Shown: positions 34,611 to 44,222, counted from the stretch's first letter. The stretch is 64,000 nucleotides of DNA from Pseudomonas reinekei (GCF_001945365.1 NZ_MSTQ01000020.1:1-64000); one strand, 5' to 3'. Translations and numbers: made by a program. The notes: generated by a model not told the origin, from the letters alone.

Positions 34611-35735
34611 TCAGCCTTGCCGGTAAGGCAAGGCCGTCCTCGCCTCGTCCGCGTAGGCCAATACCCCAATCCGCTCTTGCTGCAGAAAATCCTTCACGGC
34701 CGCTTTCAATCCCGGATGACGCAAGTAATGCCAGGAGTGCGTGATGACGGGCTCGAACCCGCGAATCAACTTGTGTTCACCCTGCGCGCCGGCATCGAAC
34801 CGCTGAAAGCCATGGGCAATCGCGTAATCCATGCCTTGATAAAAACAGGTCTCGAAGTGCAGGCGATCGAACTCCGCCAGACATCCCCAGTAACGCCCGT
34901 AAAAACTGTCGCCCCCAACCAGACTGAAGGCCATCGCCACCGGCCGTGAGCCTTGCCTGGCCAACACCACGCGGATGGACTGCGGCATGCGCTCAGCCAA
35001 CAAACTGAAAAACGCTCGTGTCAGATAGGGTCTTTGCCGACGCACCGCGTAGGTATTGGCATAGCAGGCATAGACGAAATCCCACAACGACTCGGTCAAT
35101 TCCCGGCCTTCGAGCCACTCGAAATCGAACCCCTGCCCCGCCACCTGTTCCCGCTCCTTACGCATCTGTTTGCGCTTGCGTGAGCTCAGTGCATCAAGAA
35201 AATCCTGAAAGTCTCGGTAACCACGGTTTTGCCAGTGGTACTGGCACCCGACACGTTGCAGCCAGCCCGGCTGCCCGGCAAGTGCGGCGTCGGTGAATGG
35301 GTCGGTGAAGTTGATGTGCGCGCTGGAGAGTTGTTCGATTTCAAGATAGCCCGGCAGGCTGTTCAATAGTTCGAAACCGTCATCGACGCTGGCGGCCAGC
35401 AAGCGCGGGCCGCCTACCGGACTGAAGGGTACGGCGGTCAACAGCTTGGGGTAGTAATCGATTCCGGCACGTTCGCAGGCGTCCGCCCAGGCGTGATCGA
35501 ACACGTACTCGCCGTAGGAATGCCACTTGCGATAACTGGGCAAGGCAGCGATGAGATGATCACCTTCGATGTGCAGCAAATGCTCGGGTTGCCAGCCGGA
35601 ATGAGGCCCGACGCTGCCGCTGTCTTCCAGCGCACTCAGGAAGGCGTGACATAGAAATGGCTGTGTCTCGGGCACCAACACATCCCACGTTTGCGCAGCG
35701 ATGTCGGACAGACTTTCCAGGCGTTGCAACGGCAT
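34611..35735 (-). CDS. COG3146 GNAT/FemAB-like acyltransferase
   Basis: The 374-residue protein belongs to the COG3146 group (PLQRLESLSDIAAQTWDVLV; conserved YGEYVFDHAWADACERAG near 95; AQGEHKLIRGFEP near 320), a double GNAT fold related to FemAB. The family is often annotated as peptidoglycan-related, without proof. ATG 35735 is preferred; GTG 35747 is also in frame. It is convergent with aqpZ and monocistronic. Confidence 0.8.
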   Translation of the reverse strand: MPLQRLESLSDIAAQTWDVLVPETQPFLCHAFLSALEDSGSVGPHSGWQPEHLLHIEGDHLIAALPSYRKWHSYGEYVFDHAWADACERAGIDYYPKLLTAVPFSPVGGPRLLAASVDDGFELLNSLPGYLEIEQLSSAHINFTDPFTDAALAGQPGWLQRVGCQYHWQNRGYRDFQDFLDALSSRKRKQMRKEREQVAGQGFDFEWLEGRELTESLWDFVYACYANTYAVRRQRPYLTRAFFSLLAERMPQSIRVVLARQGSRPVAMAFSLVGGDSFYGRYWGCLAEFDRLHFETCFYQGMDYAIAHGFQRFDAGAQGEHKLIRGFEPVITHSWHYLRHPGLKAAVKDFLQQERIGVLAYADEARTALPYRQG

Positions 35736-36018
35736 TACACATCTCACTCATTGATGGCGTGGAAGCTTCGCGAGTATCGCCTATCGCCATCCATTGCACA
35801 CGATCAATTCGACGACAACGCTCTAATTCAATAGTTCGCAACAACTTTGCTTCGTCATCGACATGACATCACATTGCCACCGCCTTGTCATAAACCATCG
35901 CGATACTGGCGCCTGTTTTTAGAGCGTCGGGTTCTAACCCGGCCACTGTTTTCCGTCCATCAATGGTCGGTTGTGCCCTGGATGGCTCAGCCATCCACTC
36001 TCATCTTCGGAGATTGAT

Positions 36019-37335
36019 ATGCGTCTTGCTTCCACGAAAACTGCGGCAGCCCTGTGTGGCGGTCTACTGCTGGCCATGAGTGTTCCAGCCAGCGCCGCAG
36101 TCGACGCCAAACTGCTCGACATGCTCAAGGCAAACGGCTCGATTACCAACGCGCAGTACGGCGAACTGCAAGCCGAGCTGGCCCGGGATCAGAAAGAACA
36201 GCAAATCGCCCGCCAGGCTCAGCAAGAGACCAACGAGCAGATCGCAGCGACCGCGAAGAAAACCAACGAACTGAGCTCTTTCGACCAGAAACTGGCGTGG
36301 GCGGCCAAGACCCAATTCAAGGGTGACGTGCGCTTCCGTCAGGAAAACGTGCACAACGATGGCGTTTCGAACAACAAAGACCAGGACCGTCAGCGAATTC
36401 GTGCCCGTCTGGGTGCCTACACCGAAATCAACCCGCAAGTCGACACCGGTATCCGCATCGCCACCGGCAACAACGATGACGCGCGTTCCACCAACCAGAG
36501 TCTGGACAACTACTTCGACAAGAAGCAGATCTGGCTGGATCAGGGTTACGTCGACTACCACCCTGACGCCATCAAGAACCTGCACATCGTTGGCGGCAAG
36601 ATGCCACAGCAATGGGTGAGCATGGGCGACGTGATCTGGGATGGCGATATCAGCCCTGAGGGTCTGTCGGTCTCGTACAAATACCCGCTGAGCGGCAGCA
36701 CCGAGCTGTTCGGTAGCGCCGGTCACTACACCCTCAAGGACAACGTCGACGGCGATGGCGTGCAATTCAAACACGACCTGCGCCTGTACGCAGGTCAGCT
36801 GGGTGCGCGCTTCGGCATCACCGACAACCTGAAACTGACCCTGGGTGGCAGCATCTACGGCTACGACAACGACGACGACATCACCGCGGGCGGCACCACA
36901 ATCCCGGCTGCACTGGCCGTCAACGGCAACAGCCCGAACGAGCAGTTCAAACTGTTCGAAGGTTTTGGTCAGCTCGACATCGGCGGCTTGCCAATGCCGC
37001 TCTCGTTGTACGGTCAGTACGTCAACAACGACGACGCCAGCAACGATCAGGATACTGCCTGGCTGGCCGGTGTGAAGACCAAGGTCTACGGTTTTGCCAT
37101 CGACTACAACTACCGCGACGTACAGCGTAACTCCGTGGTTGGTGCTTTCACCGACTCCGACTTCGCCAACGGCTTCACCGGTTCGCGCGGCAGCAAGTTG
37201 AAAGTGAGCTACGAGTTGGACAAGAACTTCAACCTCGGCGCGACCTACTTCATGGCTAACTCCGACTACACCAACGCCACGCTCAAAGACTCCGACATCA
37301 ACACCCTGCAACTGGATGCTGAAGCGAAGTTCTGA
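36019..37335 (+). CDS. Putative outer membrane porin (Porin_5-type)
   Basis: The 438-residue precursor has a signal peptide (AMSVPASAA, cut near 24-27), a short coiled coil (LKANGSITNAQYGELQAELA; EQQIARQAQQ) and then a beta-barrel with alternating strands (YTEINPQVDTGIRIATGN; KLKVSYELDKNFNLGATYFM) ending in phenylalanine. This fits the putative porin family of large Pseudomonas barrels. Substrate unknown. GGAG lies 6 bases before ATG 36019. Earlier in-frame codons extend the frame without a better signal. Confidence 0.83.
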   Translation: MRLASTKTAAALCGGLLLAMSVPASAAVDAKLLDMLKANGSITNAQYGELQAELARDQKEQQIARQAQQETNEQIAATAKKTNELSSFDQKLAWAAKTQFKGDVRFRQENVHNDGVSNNKDQDRQRIRARLGAYTEINPQVDTGIRIATGNNDDARSTNQSLDNYFDKKQIWLDQGYVDYHPDAIKNLHIVGGKMPQQWVSMGDVIWDGDISPEGLSVSYKYPLSGSTELFGSAGHYTLKDNVDGDGVQFKHDLRLYAGQLGARFGITDNLKLTLGGSIYGYDNDDDITAGGTTIPAALAVNGNSPNEQFKLFEGFGQLDIGGLPMPLSLYGQYVNNDDASNDQDTAWLAGVKTKVYGFAIDYNYRDVQRNSVVGAFTDSDFANGFTGSRGSKLKVSYELDKNFNLGATYFMANSDYTNATLKDSDINTLQLDAEAKF

Positions 37336-37352
37336 TTCACCCCGCTGTACGA

Positions 37353-37381
37353 CTCGGGCAAGGAAGCCCGAGGCGTTTTTT
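37353..37381 (+). terminator. Terminator of the porin gene
   Basis: CTCGGGC (37353-37359) pairs with GCCCGAG (37366-37372), followed within 3 bases by six T. Confidence 0.87.
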
Positions 37382-37469
37382 CAGTCTTGCGTTGGTCTGA
37401 CGGTCCCCATCATCCGTCCGCCGGACCAGCGCGAGTCTGTTTACTGACCTAACGCCCTATCGCATCAAT

Positions 37470-38522
37470 TCAGCGACGATCCTCTACCCGCGAGTGGCTT
37501 TTGCTCCAGTCGGTCAACAGGCTGTACGCCACTGCCAGCAGCGTCGGACCAATGAAGAGCCCGATGAAGCCAAACGCAATCAACCCGCCAAACACCCCTA
37601 GCAGCACAATCACCAGCGGCAAGTTCCCGCCGCGACTGATCAGGTATGGCTTGAGCACGTTGTCCACGCCACTGATGATGAAGGTGCCCCAGATCCCGAG
37701 GAAAATCGCCATCCCGTAGTCGCCTTTCCAGGCCAGCCAGGCGGTGGCCGGAATCCATACCAGCGGTGGCCCCATGGGAATCAGGCTGAGCATGAACGTG
37801 ACGATACCGAGCACCAAAGCCCCCGGCACTCCGGCAATCAGGAAGCCGATCAGCGCCAGTACGGCCTGGGCCGCGGCCGTACCGATCACGCCGTTCACAA
37901 CCCGCTGCACCGTACCCGCCACCAATTCGATGTAGTACCCGGCGCGCTTGCCGATCAGGCGCTCCAGCAAGCCATGGACAAATGCCGCCAGTCGTGGCCC
38001 GTCGCGATAGAAAAAGAACACGAAGACAATACTCAACGTCAGTTCGAGAATGCCGCCGCCAATTTGTGCGCTGCGCGCCAGCAGCCAGTTGCCGACCTGA
38101 CCGAAGTAAGGCTTGAGCGAAACCATCATGGCCGCGCCCTGCTGATCGATACTGTCCCAGATCCCCACCAGGCGACCGCCTACCAGCGGAATGCTACCCA
38201 GCCAGGCCGGCGCTTCCGGCAGGCCATCGACCTGCACATCCTTGATGAACGCCGTAGCGTCACGCACATGATCCGCCAGGTTGAAACCCAGCCACACCAA
38301 CGGCGCCGCCACCAGCAACATCCAGCCCACGGTCAACAGCCCCGCTGCGAGGGATTCTCGACCATCGAGCCAACGGGTCAGCAAGCGCATCAGTGGCCAA
38401 CTGGCAAATGCCAGCACCGCGCCCCAGAACAACGCCGACCAGAACGGCGCCATCACCCAGAGACTCGCGCCAAACAGCACCAGGAGCAGGATCTGCACCA
38501 ACAGCCGATCGTTATTGATCAT
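37470..38522 (-). CDS. AI-2E family transporter (PerM-like)
   Basis: The 350-residue protein has about eight membrane helices in AI-2E-family order (MINNDRLLVQILLLVLFGAS; FFFYRDGPRLAAFVHGLLER; LGIWGTFIISGVDNVLKPYL). Despite the name most members do not move AI-2; several are Na+/H+ or uptake permeases of unclear substrate. The end is close to the porin terminator on the other strand. It starts 69 bp after the end of the DUF4892 gene upstream. Confidence 0.86.
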   Translation of the reverse strand: MINNDRLLVQILLLVLFGASLWVMAPFWSALFWGAVLAFASWPLMRLLTRWLDGRESLAAGLLTVGWMLLVAAPLVWLGFNLADHVRDATAFIKDVQVDGLPEAPAWLGSIPLVGGRLVGIWDSIDQQGAAMMVSLKPYFGQVGNWLLARSAQIGGGILELTLSIVFVFFFYRDGPRLAAFVHGLLERLIGKRAGYYIELVAGTVQRVVNGVIGTAAAQAVLALIGFLIAGVPGALVLGIVTFMLSLIPMGPPLVWIPATAWLAWKGDYGMAIFLGIWGTFIISGVDNVLKPYLISRGGNLPLVIVLLGVFGGLIAFGFIGLFIGPTLLAVAYSLLTDWSKSHSRVEDRR

Positions 38523-38591
38523 CTATAGTCTCGAAAAAATCAGTCAGCAAAAGAGTCGGCGAACGCGCTGCACGCGTTCGCCGGGTAAAGC

Positions 38592-39410
38592 CTAGCGCAA
38601 TAGCTGGATGTGCAGGCCTGAACCTTCGACGCTGCCGGTTTCCAGCCGCGCGGCACGCACGCCCTGAACGATCAGCGCCTGCCGCCAGGCTTCAGCGCTC
38701 GGCCCGGAGACACTGACCCGCAAAGTCGTGTCAAGGTTCAGGCCGCGGGAGATCAAGCGCAGCCAGGTGTCATCCGGTGCGTTCGTGAGTTGGGGGAAGT
38801 CGAGTTCGCCGGTGCTTTTGAGTTCACGCAGCAAGGTCGCCGAGGTTGGCAGCAAATCGCCCAGCGGCGCGGCGGCTTCAAACTGTTCGACGTGCAGGTA
38901 GGCCTTGCGATTGCCGCGGGTGATGCTGTAGAGCGCCACCAGGGTGTTTTCTTTGGGTGCGGCCAGGCGCAACAGCAAGTACGCCTGCTCATTGTCGGCG
39001 CCGTAGAGCTTGGCGTTGCCGAACACTTCGTTGGCCCACAAGCTGCTTTCGCCGCAATCACGGGCCTGGCACCAGAACAGCAACTGCGCGTCCTGTTGCT
39101 GCAAGGCTTCGCGAGCGGCCGTGAAGGCTTCGGTGGACGAATGCTCCGGTGGCAACTCGTAAGTCACCGACGTTGCATTGCCACGGGCGCTGACCTGGCC
39201 ATCGAAACGCAACTGACCGCTGATCTTGCGAATCGACCCCAGCGGGTAAATTCGCTCGATCTCGACCGCAGGGCGATAGTCGACGATCTGCGCATCGACC
39301 ATGCGCGGCACGATCGGCAAATCCTGACTGCCCGGCATATCAGCGGCAATCAACAAAGGACTGAAACTGCACAGCGCCAGCAGACTGAAGGAACGTATGA
39401 ATAGACTCAT
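38592..39410 (-). CDS. DUF4892-family secreted protein
   Basis: The 272-residue precursor has a signal peptide (LLIAADMPG, cut near 23) and DUF4892 features (VEIERIYPLGSIRKISGQLR; then ARDCGESSLWANEVFGNAKL with two cysteines; the C-terminal part GLHIQLLR). Function unknown; some DUF4892 proteins are found near GST and hydrolase genes, as here. Its ATG overlaps the TGA of the GST gene by 4 bases (ATGA), showing coupling. Confidence 0.83.
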   Translation of the reverse strand: MSLFIRSFSLLALCSFSPLLIAADMPGSQDLPIVPRMVDAQIVDYRPAVEIERIYPLGSIRKISGQLRFDGQVSARGNATSVTYELPPEHSSTEAFTAAREALQQQDAQLLFWCQARDCGESSLWANEVFGNAKLYGADNEQAYLLLRLAAPKENTLVALYSITRGNRKAYLHVEQFEAAAPLGDLLPTSATLLRELKSTGELDFPQLTNAPDDTWLRLISRGLNLDTTLRVSVSGPSAEAWRQALIVQGVRAARLETGSVEGSGLHIQLLR

Positions 39411-40066
39411 CGGATCAGCATGGCCTGGGCTCCCTTGACGACACTCGCTTCATCCGCGCGTTGCGGCACCAGCAAACCACGCTTGACCGCAGGACGGGCT
39501 TCCATGGTCGCCATCCAGCGTTGCAACGCCGTCAAGCCCTCCACCGACACCCCCGACCACTCGTAGCCACGTACCCACGGGAAGGTCGCAATGTCGGCGA
39601 TGCTGTACTCGCCGGCCAGAAATTCAACGGCTTGCAGGCGCGTGTCGAGAACTTCATAGAGGCGGCGGGTTTCATGTTGATAGCGATCAATCGCCCCCTG
39701 GAGCTTTTCCGGAAAGTACCGGAAAAACACGTTGGCCTGGCCCTGCATCGGGCCGATACCCCCCATCTGGAACATCAGCCACTGCATGACCACCGAACGC
39801 CCCTTGGGGTCGGCTGGCAACAATTTGCCAGTCATTTCAGCGAGGTAAACCAGGATGGCGCCGGACTCGAACACGGCAAAATCGCCATTGGCGCGATCGA
39901 CAATCGCCGGAATCCGGCCATTGGGGTTGATCTTGAGGAAGTCCTCGGACTTCTGTTCCTTTTTATCGAAACTCAGGGCATGCACCGTGTAGGGCAGGCC
40001 GAGTTCCTCGAGCACGATAGAGACCTTGTGGCCATTCGGGGTCGCAGCGGTGTACAGATCTATCAT
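39407..40066 (-). CDS. Glutathione S-transferase, YfcG/Nu-class-like
   Basis: The 219-residue protein starts MIDLYTAATPNGHKVSIVLE, close to E. coli YfcG, which is a glutathione-dependent disulfide reductase rather than a transferase. The N-terminal thioredoxin-like domain has FESGAILVYLAE, and the C-terminal helical domain holds SIADIATFPWV. I infer a redox role. ATG 40066 begins the conserved part; the longer frame has no ribosome site. Coupled to the downstream DUF4892 gene by an ATGA overlap. Confidence 0.86.
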   Translation of the reverse strand: MIDLYTAATPNGHKVSIVLEELGLPYTVHALSFDKKEQKSEDFLKINPNGRIPAIVDRANGDFAVFESGAILVYLAEMTGKLLPADPKGRSVVMQWLMFQMGGIGPMQGQANVFFRYFPEKLQGAIDRYQHETRRLYEVLDTRLQAVEFLAGEYSIADIATFPWVRGYEWSGVSVEGLTALQRWMATMEARPAVKRGLLVPQRADEASVVKGAQAMLIR

Positions 40067-40116
40067 GGTTGTCTCCCATTTCAACCCGCCCAGCCTCGAC
40101 AGTTGCCCGGTGCAAG

Positions 40117-40971
40117 TCAAGGAATGGCGAAGAACCGATTGAAACAGTCTGCGACAAGGTCGGCACCGGCTTCATCATTCAGATGCAAATGATGGCCGCC
40201 TGGCAGCTGTTCACGGCTAAAGGGTAGACGCTCCAGCAATTCAGGATGCCTGGCGAGCATGCCGTCGGCAGCCACCACCAGTTTTGCCGGACAACTGAGC
40301 CGCTGGACGAAGGCCATTGCCTGTTCGGTCGTAAGACGCAGCGGTGATGGCAGTGTGAGGCGATTGTCGGTGCGCCAAGTGTAACCGCCCGGTACCGGCA
40401 TCAAGCCACGTTGAGCCAACAGCTCGGCGGCTTCGCGGCTGACCGCCACCAGCCCTTTCATGCGAGCCTCGACGGCACGGTCGAGGGTAGCGTAGACCGG
40501 TTTGCGTTTTTCCCGCAGATCCAGCTGCGCTTGCAGGGCCATGCCCATGCGTTCGGCAGCATTTTCGCCCTTGTCTGTAGGAGGAATGACGCCATCGATC
40601 AGGGCCAGATGCGTAACACGTTCCGGCAGCGACCCGGCAATGATCAGGGAAGCGATCGCGCCCATGGAGTGCCCCAGCAGCGCAAAGCGTTTGAGTCCCA
40701 ATTGTTCGGCGACTTGCAGCACATCGTGGGCATAGTCCCACATGGCGTAGCCCGCGCCGGGCGGCCGATGCCCCGAATGGCCATGCCCCGCCATGTCCAG
40801 TGCAATGATGCGCAAGCCTTTGAGCTTCGGCGCCAACCGGGCAAAGCTGTTGGCGTTGTCGAGCCAGCCATGCAGGGCAATCACTGGCAAACCGTCTTCG
40901 GGGCCGAACAGGTGCGCCGCCAATTCAATGTGCGGCAGGCTCAGGCGGACTTCTTCGACGACATTGCTCAT
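40117..40971 (-). CDS. Alpha/beta hydrolase
   Basis: The 284-residue hydrolase has the HGWLDNANSF oxyanion region near 33, AGHGHSG near 60 and nucleophile elbow GHSMGAIAS (serine near 99). A late GGHHLHLND supplies the likely catalytic histidine. The substrate is unknown. ATG 40971 overlaps the TGA of the upstream hydrolase gene (ATGA). It is followed by the GST gene after 50 bp, giving a four-gene unit. Confidence 0.82.
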   Translation of the reverse strand: MSNVVEEVRLSLPHIELAAHLFGPEDGLPVIALHGWLDNANSFARLAPKLKGLRIIALDMAGHGHSGHRPPGAGYAMWDYAHDVLQVAEQLGLKRFALLGHSMGAIASLIIAGSLPERVTHLALIDGVIPPTDKGENAAERMGMALQAQLDLREKRKPVYATLDRAVEARMKGLVAVSREAAELLAQRGLMPVPGGYTWRTDNRLTLPSPLRLTTEQAMAFVQRLSCPAKLVVAADGMLARHPELLERLPFSREQLPGGHHLHLNDEAGADLVADCFNRFFAIP

Positions 40972-41771
40972 GCGCAATCCTGTTGGCGAGCGTCCCAGCG
41001 GCTGAACAGGTTTTTCAGCAGTCGGGCGGTGTCCTGCGGACGCTCGAGTGGAAACATGTGGCCACCGGGCATGGTCAGAACTTCACCCTGCGGCAGGCGT
41101 CCGACCGAACTGACGTGATGGCGCATCACCACTCGGCTGTTGTGGCCGCGCACCACCGCCAGCGGCACCTTCAACTGTCGTGTGCTGCCGGGGCTGGTGT
41201 GTGGCACTCCGCGGAAGATGCTGATTTCCGTCGCAGGGTCGAACCGCAGGCGCAGTTTGTTTCCGACCTTGTGCAAACCGTGCTGCAGGTAGGCTTCAAA
41301 ACATTCGGCGTCGAAACCGCGAAACAAGGTTTTACCGGCGAAATAGCGGCGGGCGCTGTCCAGGTCGGCGAATTCCTCGCGCCGCCCCAGGGTGCGACCG
41401 GCCGGGGTCAGGCGATCGATGAAACCGAAACGTTTGGCGGCGCGGATCACCCATTGATCGGTGCGGGTCAGCACGGGTGAGTCGAGCATCACCACCCCAC
41501 GATAGAGATGAGGGCAGCGCAGCGCTGCGTGCTGGTGCAATACGCCACCAAACGAGTGGCCGACGCCCCAGACCGGCTCCGGTTGTCGCTCCAGGTGATG
41601 AATCAGCTCATCCACCAGGTTGTACCAGTTGTCGTCCGCCGGAAAACGCGGGTCATGGGCGTGCTGCTCCAGATGCGTCACCTGATACTCGGGCGCCAGC
41701 GCCGCGAACAGTTTGCCGTAGGTGCCCGAAGGGAACCCGTTGGCGTGGGCGAAAAATATCTGTTGCGACAT
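40968..41771 (-). CDS. Alpha/beta hydrolase (thioesterase-like)
   Basis: The 267-residue protein starts MSQQIFFAHANGFPSGTYGK, with HANGFP as the oxyanion element and GVGHSFGGVL as the nucleophile elbow (serine near 76); the histidine is in PGGHMFPLE near 245. It is a full triad. This family is near esterases of uncertain substrate. It is the first gene of the operon with the second hydrolase, GST and DUF4892 protein. No clear ribosome site precedes ATG 41771, so the start is less sure. Confidence 0.8.
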   Translation of the reverse strand: MSQQIFFAHANGFPSGTYGKLFAALAPEYQVTHLEQHAHDPRFPADDNWYNLVDELIHHLERQPEPVWGVGHSFGGVLHQHAALRCPHLYRGVVMLDSPVLTRTDQWVIRAAKRFGFIDRLTPAGRTLGRREEFADLDSARRYFAGKTLFRGFDAECFEAYLQHGLHKVGNKLRLRFDPATEISIFRGVPHTSPGSTRQLKVPLAVVRGHNSRVVMRHHVSSVGRLPQGEVLTMPGGHMFPLERPQDTARLLKNLFSRWDARQQDCA

Positions 41772-41878
41772 ACCGACGATCCATCCACGAAAACAGAACC
41801 CGATTGTCCGTAAGTCGGCGCCCCGCAGCAATGACCGTAACTGACAGGAATGATGACAGTCCGGTCAAACCCATGAAC

Positions 41879-41997
41879 CTGTGGCGAGCGAGCCTGCTCG
41901 CGTCCGGCTGCATGGCAGTCGCCACGAGCAGATGCCCCGGGTGAAGGTGATTGGGGCCGCTTCGCGACCCAACGGGAGCAAGCTCCCTCGCCACAAC
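41879..41997. repeat. Degenerate REP pair
   Basis: A TGGCGAGCGAGCCTGCTCGCG copy at about 41882-41902 faces an inverted GGGAGCAAGCTCCCTCGCCA variant at about 41975-41994. It occupies the gap between the hydrolase operon and the thioesterase gene. Confidence 0.75.
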
Positions 41998-42004
41998 AGA
42001 GGGA

Positions 42005-42448
42005 TCAACGCGCTGGCGGATTCTCACCCAGCGGCACCACCGCCATGGTCAACCGCGACACGCAACTGGCCTTGCCCTCATCGCTGGTCAGCCGAATGTC
42101 CCAGACATGGGTCGTGCGCCCGATGTGAATCGGCTTGGCCACCGCCGTCACTCGCCCACTGCGCAGGCCGCGCAAATGGTTGGCGTTGATTTCCAGGCCC
42201 ACGCAGTAAAACTTGCTGGCGTCGATGCACAGGTAACTGGCCATGGAGCCCACGGATTCGGCCAGCACCACCGAAGCACCGCCGTGCAGCAAACCGTAAG
42301 GCTGATGGGTGCGGTGGTCGATGACCATGCTCGCGGTCAGCGACTCTTCATCGAAGGTTTCGAAACGGATGTCCAGCACTTCGCCGATGGTGTTTTTCTG
42401 GATTGCATTCAGCTGTTCGATGTTGGGGGTGGTGCGCCACAGACTCAT
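42005..42448 (-). CDS. Hotdog-fold thioesterase (PaaI/YdiI-like)
   Basis: The 147-residue hotdog protein has the family block YGLLHGGASVVLAESVGSMA with a likely catalytic Glu/His set near residue 60, and GLEINANHLRGLRSGRVTAV. It probably hydrolyses acyl- or aroyl-CoA. AAGGAA precedes ATG 42448. It lies 31 bp after the acyl-CoA ligase gene, so the two likely form one transcript that makes and breaks acyl-CoA. Confidence 0.86.
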   Translation of the reverse strand: MSLWRTTPNIEQLNAIQKNTIGEVLDIRFETFDEESLTASMVIDHRTHQPYGLLHGGASVVLAESVGSMASYLCIDASKFYCVGLEINANHLRGLRSGRVTAVAKPIHIGRTTHVWDIRLTSDEGKASCVSRLTMAVVPLGENPPAR

Positions 42449-42479
42449 CGCTGTTTTCCTTATTGGTTTTGTTCGTGAC

Positions 42480-44135
42480 TCAATCCTGCCACAGCACCGC
42501 TTCACTGCGCTCGCTCCATTCTTCGAATTGCCCACCGTAAGCCGCTTCGATGACGTTGCGCTTGATCTTCAGGGTCGGCGTGAGAAAACCGTTTTCCACC
42601 GCCCAGCTGTCCTTGACCACCACCAGACGCCGCAAGCGTTCGTGCTTGTCGAGCGCGCCGTTGACCTCTTCGAGGAGTTTTTCCAGGCTTGAATGCAACC
42701 CTGCACGCGCCTCCTGTTGCCCGACGGCCGAAAGCACGCACAGCCCCAACGGCGCGCTCAAGCCATCCCCCACCACACAAACCTGTTCAATGCGCGAATG
42801 CACCGCCAGGCGATTTTCAATCGGTGCCGGCGCCACGTATTTGCCCTTGCTGGTCTTGAAGATTTCCTTGAGGCGCCCGGTCAGGCGCAGGTTGCCTTCG
42901 GCGTCCTCTTCACCTTTGTCACCGGTACGCAGGAAACCGTCCTCGGTAATGGTGTCAGCGGTTTTCTGCGGCTCCTTGAAGTAGCCGAGCATGGTCGCGC
43001 CGCTGCGCACCAGCACCTCGCCCGAATCCTCAATGCGCACTTCGACCTCGGGGCACGGCTTGCCGATCCAGCCGGGTTTGTTCTGGCGGGGCAGGCAGAT
43101 GTGCGAGTAACCACAGCTTTCGGTCATGCCGTAGACCTCCAGTACGTCCAGCCCCAGTTTGCGGTACCACAGCAGCAAGGTCAGAGGCACCGGCGCCGCG
43201 CCAGACAAGGCCACGCGCAGCGCATCGAGCCCCAGCCCGGCGAGGACCTTATGCCCTACCCGCTTGCCGATAATCGGCAAACCGAGCAAAAAATCGAGGC
43301 GTTTTGCCGGGATCTTGCTGTACACGCCCATCTGGAATTTGGTCCAGATGCGTGGAACGCCAAACAGCGCAGTCGGCCGCGCACGTTTCAGGTCGGTGAG
43401 AAAGGTGTCGAGGCTCTCGGCAAAAAATACGGTTTGCCCGGTATAAATAGAGGCCAGCTCGACGAACATCCGTTCGGCCACATGGCACAGCGGCAGGTAG
43501 GACAACAGCCGGTCCGACTCGTTAAGGCCAAACAACGAAGTACCGCGCGTGGTGGCGAACCCCAGGTTACCGAAGCTGTGCATCACGCCTTTCGGCATGC
43601 CGGTGGTACCGGAGGTGTAGATGATCGTCGCGAGTTGATCGGCGGCAGGCTTGGGGTCGTCCTGGATCGGCGAGCTGACTTGCAGGTCGGCCCAGCTGAA
43701 ATCGAAGGTGCCCGGCGGATGCAGCGGCAGACTGATCGTCACCAGTTCCGGGCTGACCCCGCGGGACATCCCGGGCCAGTCGTCGAGTTTGCCAATGAAC
43801 GCCAGCGCCGCTTCAGAATGCTCCAGCACCTGGGCCACGGATTCGGCCGTCAGGTTCGGATACAGCGGCACCGAGACATGGCCTGCCATCCAGATCGCAA
43901 GGTCGGCAATGATCCAGTGCGCGCAATTCTTCGAAATCAGGGCGATGTGGCTGCCTTGGGGCAATTCCCGGGCCCGCAACCAATGTGCCGCGCAGCGGGC
44001 CTGATGGCCGACATCGGCCCAGGTCAGGGTCTCGACTTGCCCACCACCGATGGGCTGAACCAAAAAACGCTGGCGCGGATGACGCGCCTCACGTTCGTAG
44101 AAAACGTCCAGCGGCAAACGAAAGGCAGCAGACAT
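42480..44135 (-). CDS. Long-chain acyl-CoA synthetase (FAA1-type AMP-binding)
   Basis: The 551-residue AMP-forming ligase has the P-loop IIYTSGTTGMPKG (171-183), the VYGMTESCGY block near 340 and FLRTGDKGEEDAEGNLRLTG near 408, of the FAA1-type long-chain acyl-CoA synthetases. It activates fatty acids to acyl-CoA in the cytoplasm. GGAGCG lies about 7 bases before ATG 44135. Upstream lies a 20-bp near-perfect palindrome, a candidate TetR-type operator, consistent with fatty-acid control. Confidence 0.9.
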   Translation of the reverse strand: MSAAFRLPLDVFYEREARHPRQRFLVQPIGGGQVETLTWADVGHQARCAAHWLRARELPQGSHIALISKNCAHWIIADLAIWMAGHVSVPLYPNLTAESVAQVLEHSEAALAFIGKLDDWPGMSRGVSPELVTISLPLHPPGTFDFSWADLQVSSPIQDDPKPAADQLATIIYTSGTTGMPKGVMHSFGNLGFATTRGTSLFGLNESDRLLSYLPLCHVAERMFVELASIYTGQTVFFAESLDTFLTDLKRARPTALFGVPRIWTKFQMGVYSKIPAKRLDFLLGLPIIGKRVGHKVLAGLGLDALRVALSGAAPVPLTLLLWYRKLGLDVLEVYGMTESCGYSHICLPRQNKPGWIGKPCPEVEVRIEDSGEVLVRSGATMLGYFKEPQKTADTITEDGFLRTGDKGEEDAEGNLRLTGRLKEIFKTSKGKYVAPAPIENRLAVHSRIEQVCVVGDGLSAPLGLCVLSAVGQQEARAGLHSSLEKLLEEVNGALDKHERLRRLVVVKDSWAVENGFLTPTLKIKRNVIEAAYGGQFEEWSERSEAVLWQD

Positions 44136-44176
44136 GCGACTCGCTCCTGTTTTTTTGGTCTGGAGCAAGCGTAGTC

Positions 44177-44196
44177 AACCAAGCAAGTGCTTGGTT
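44177..44196. promoter_or_regulatory. 20-bp palindromic operator upstream of acyl-CoA synthetase
   Basis: AACCAAGCA and TGCTTGGTT are perfect 9-base arms around AG. It starts 42 bases before the synthetase ATG. TetR-family regulators of acyl-CoA metabolism use operators of this size and symmetry. The binding protein is not identified in this window. Confidence 0.7.
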
Positions 44197-44222
44197 AAAT
44201 ATTTGTAAGGAAAAAACAGATC

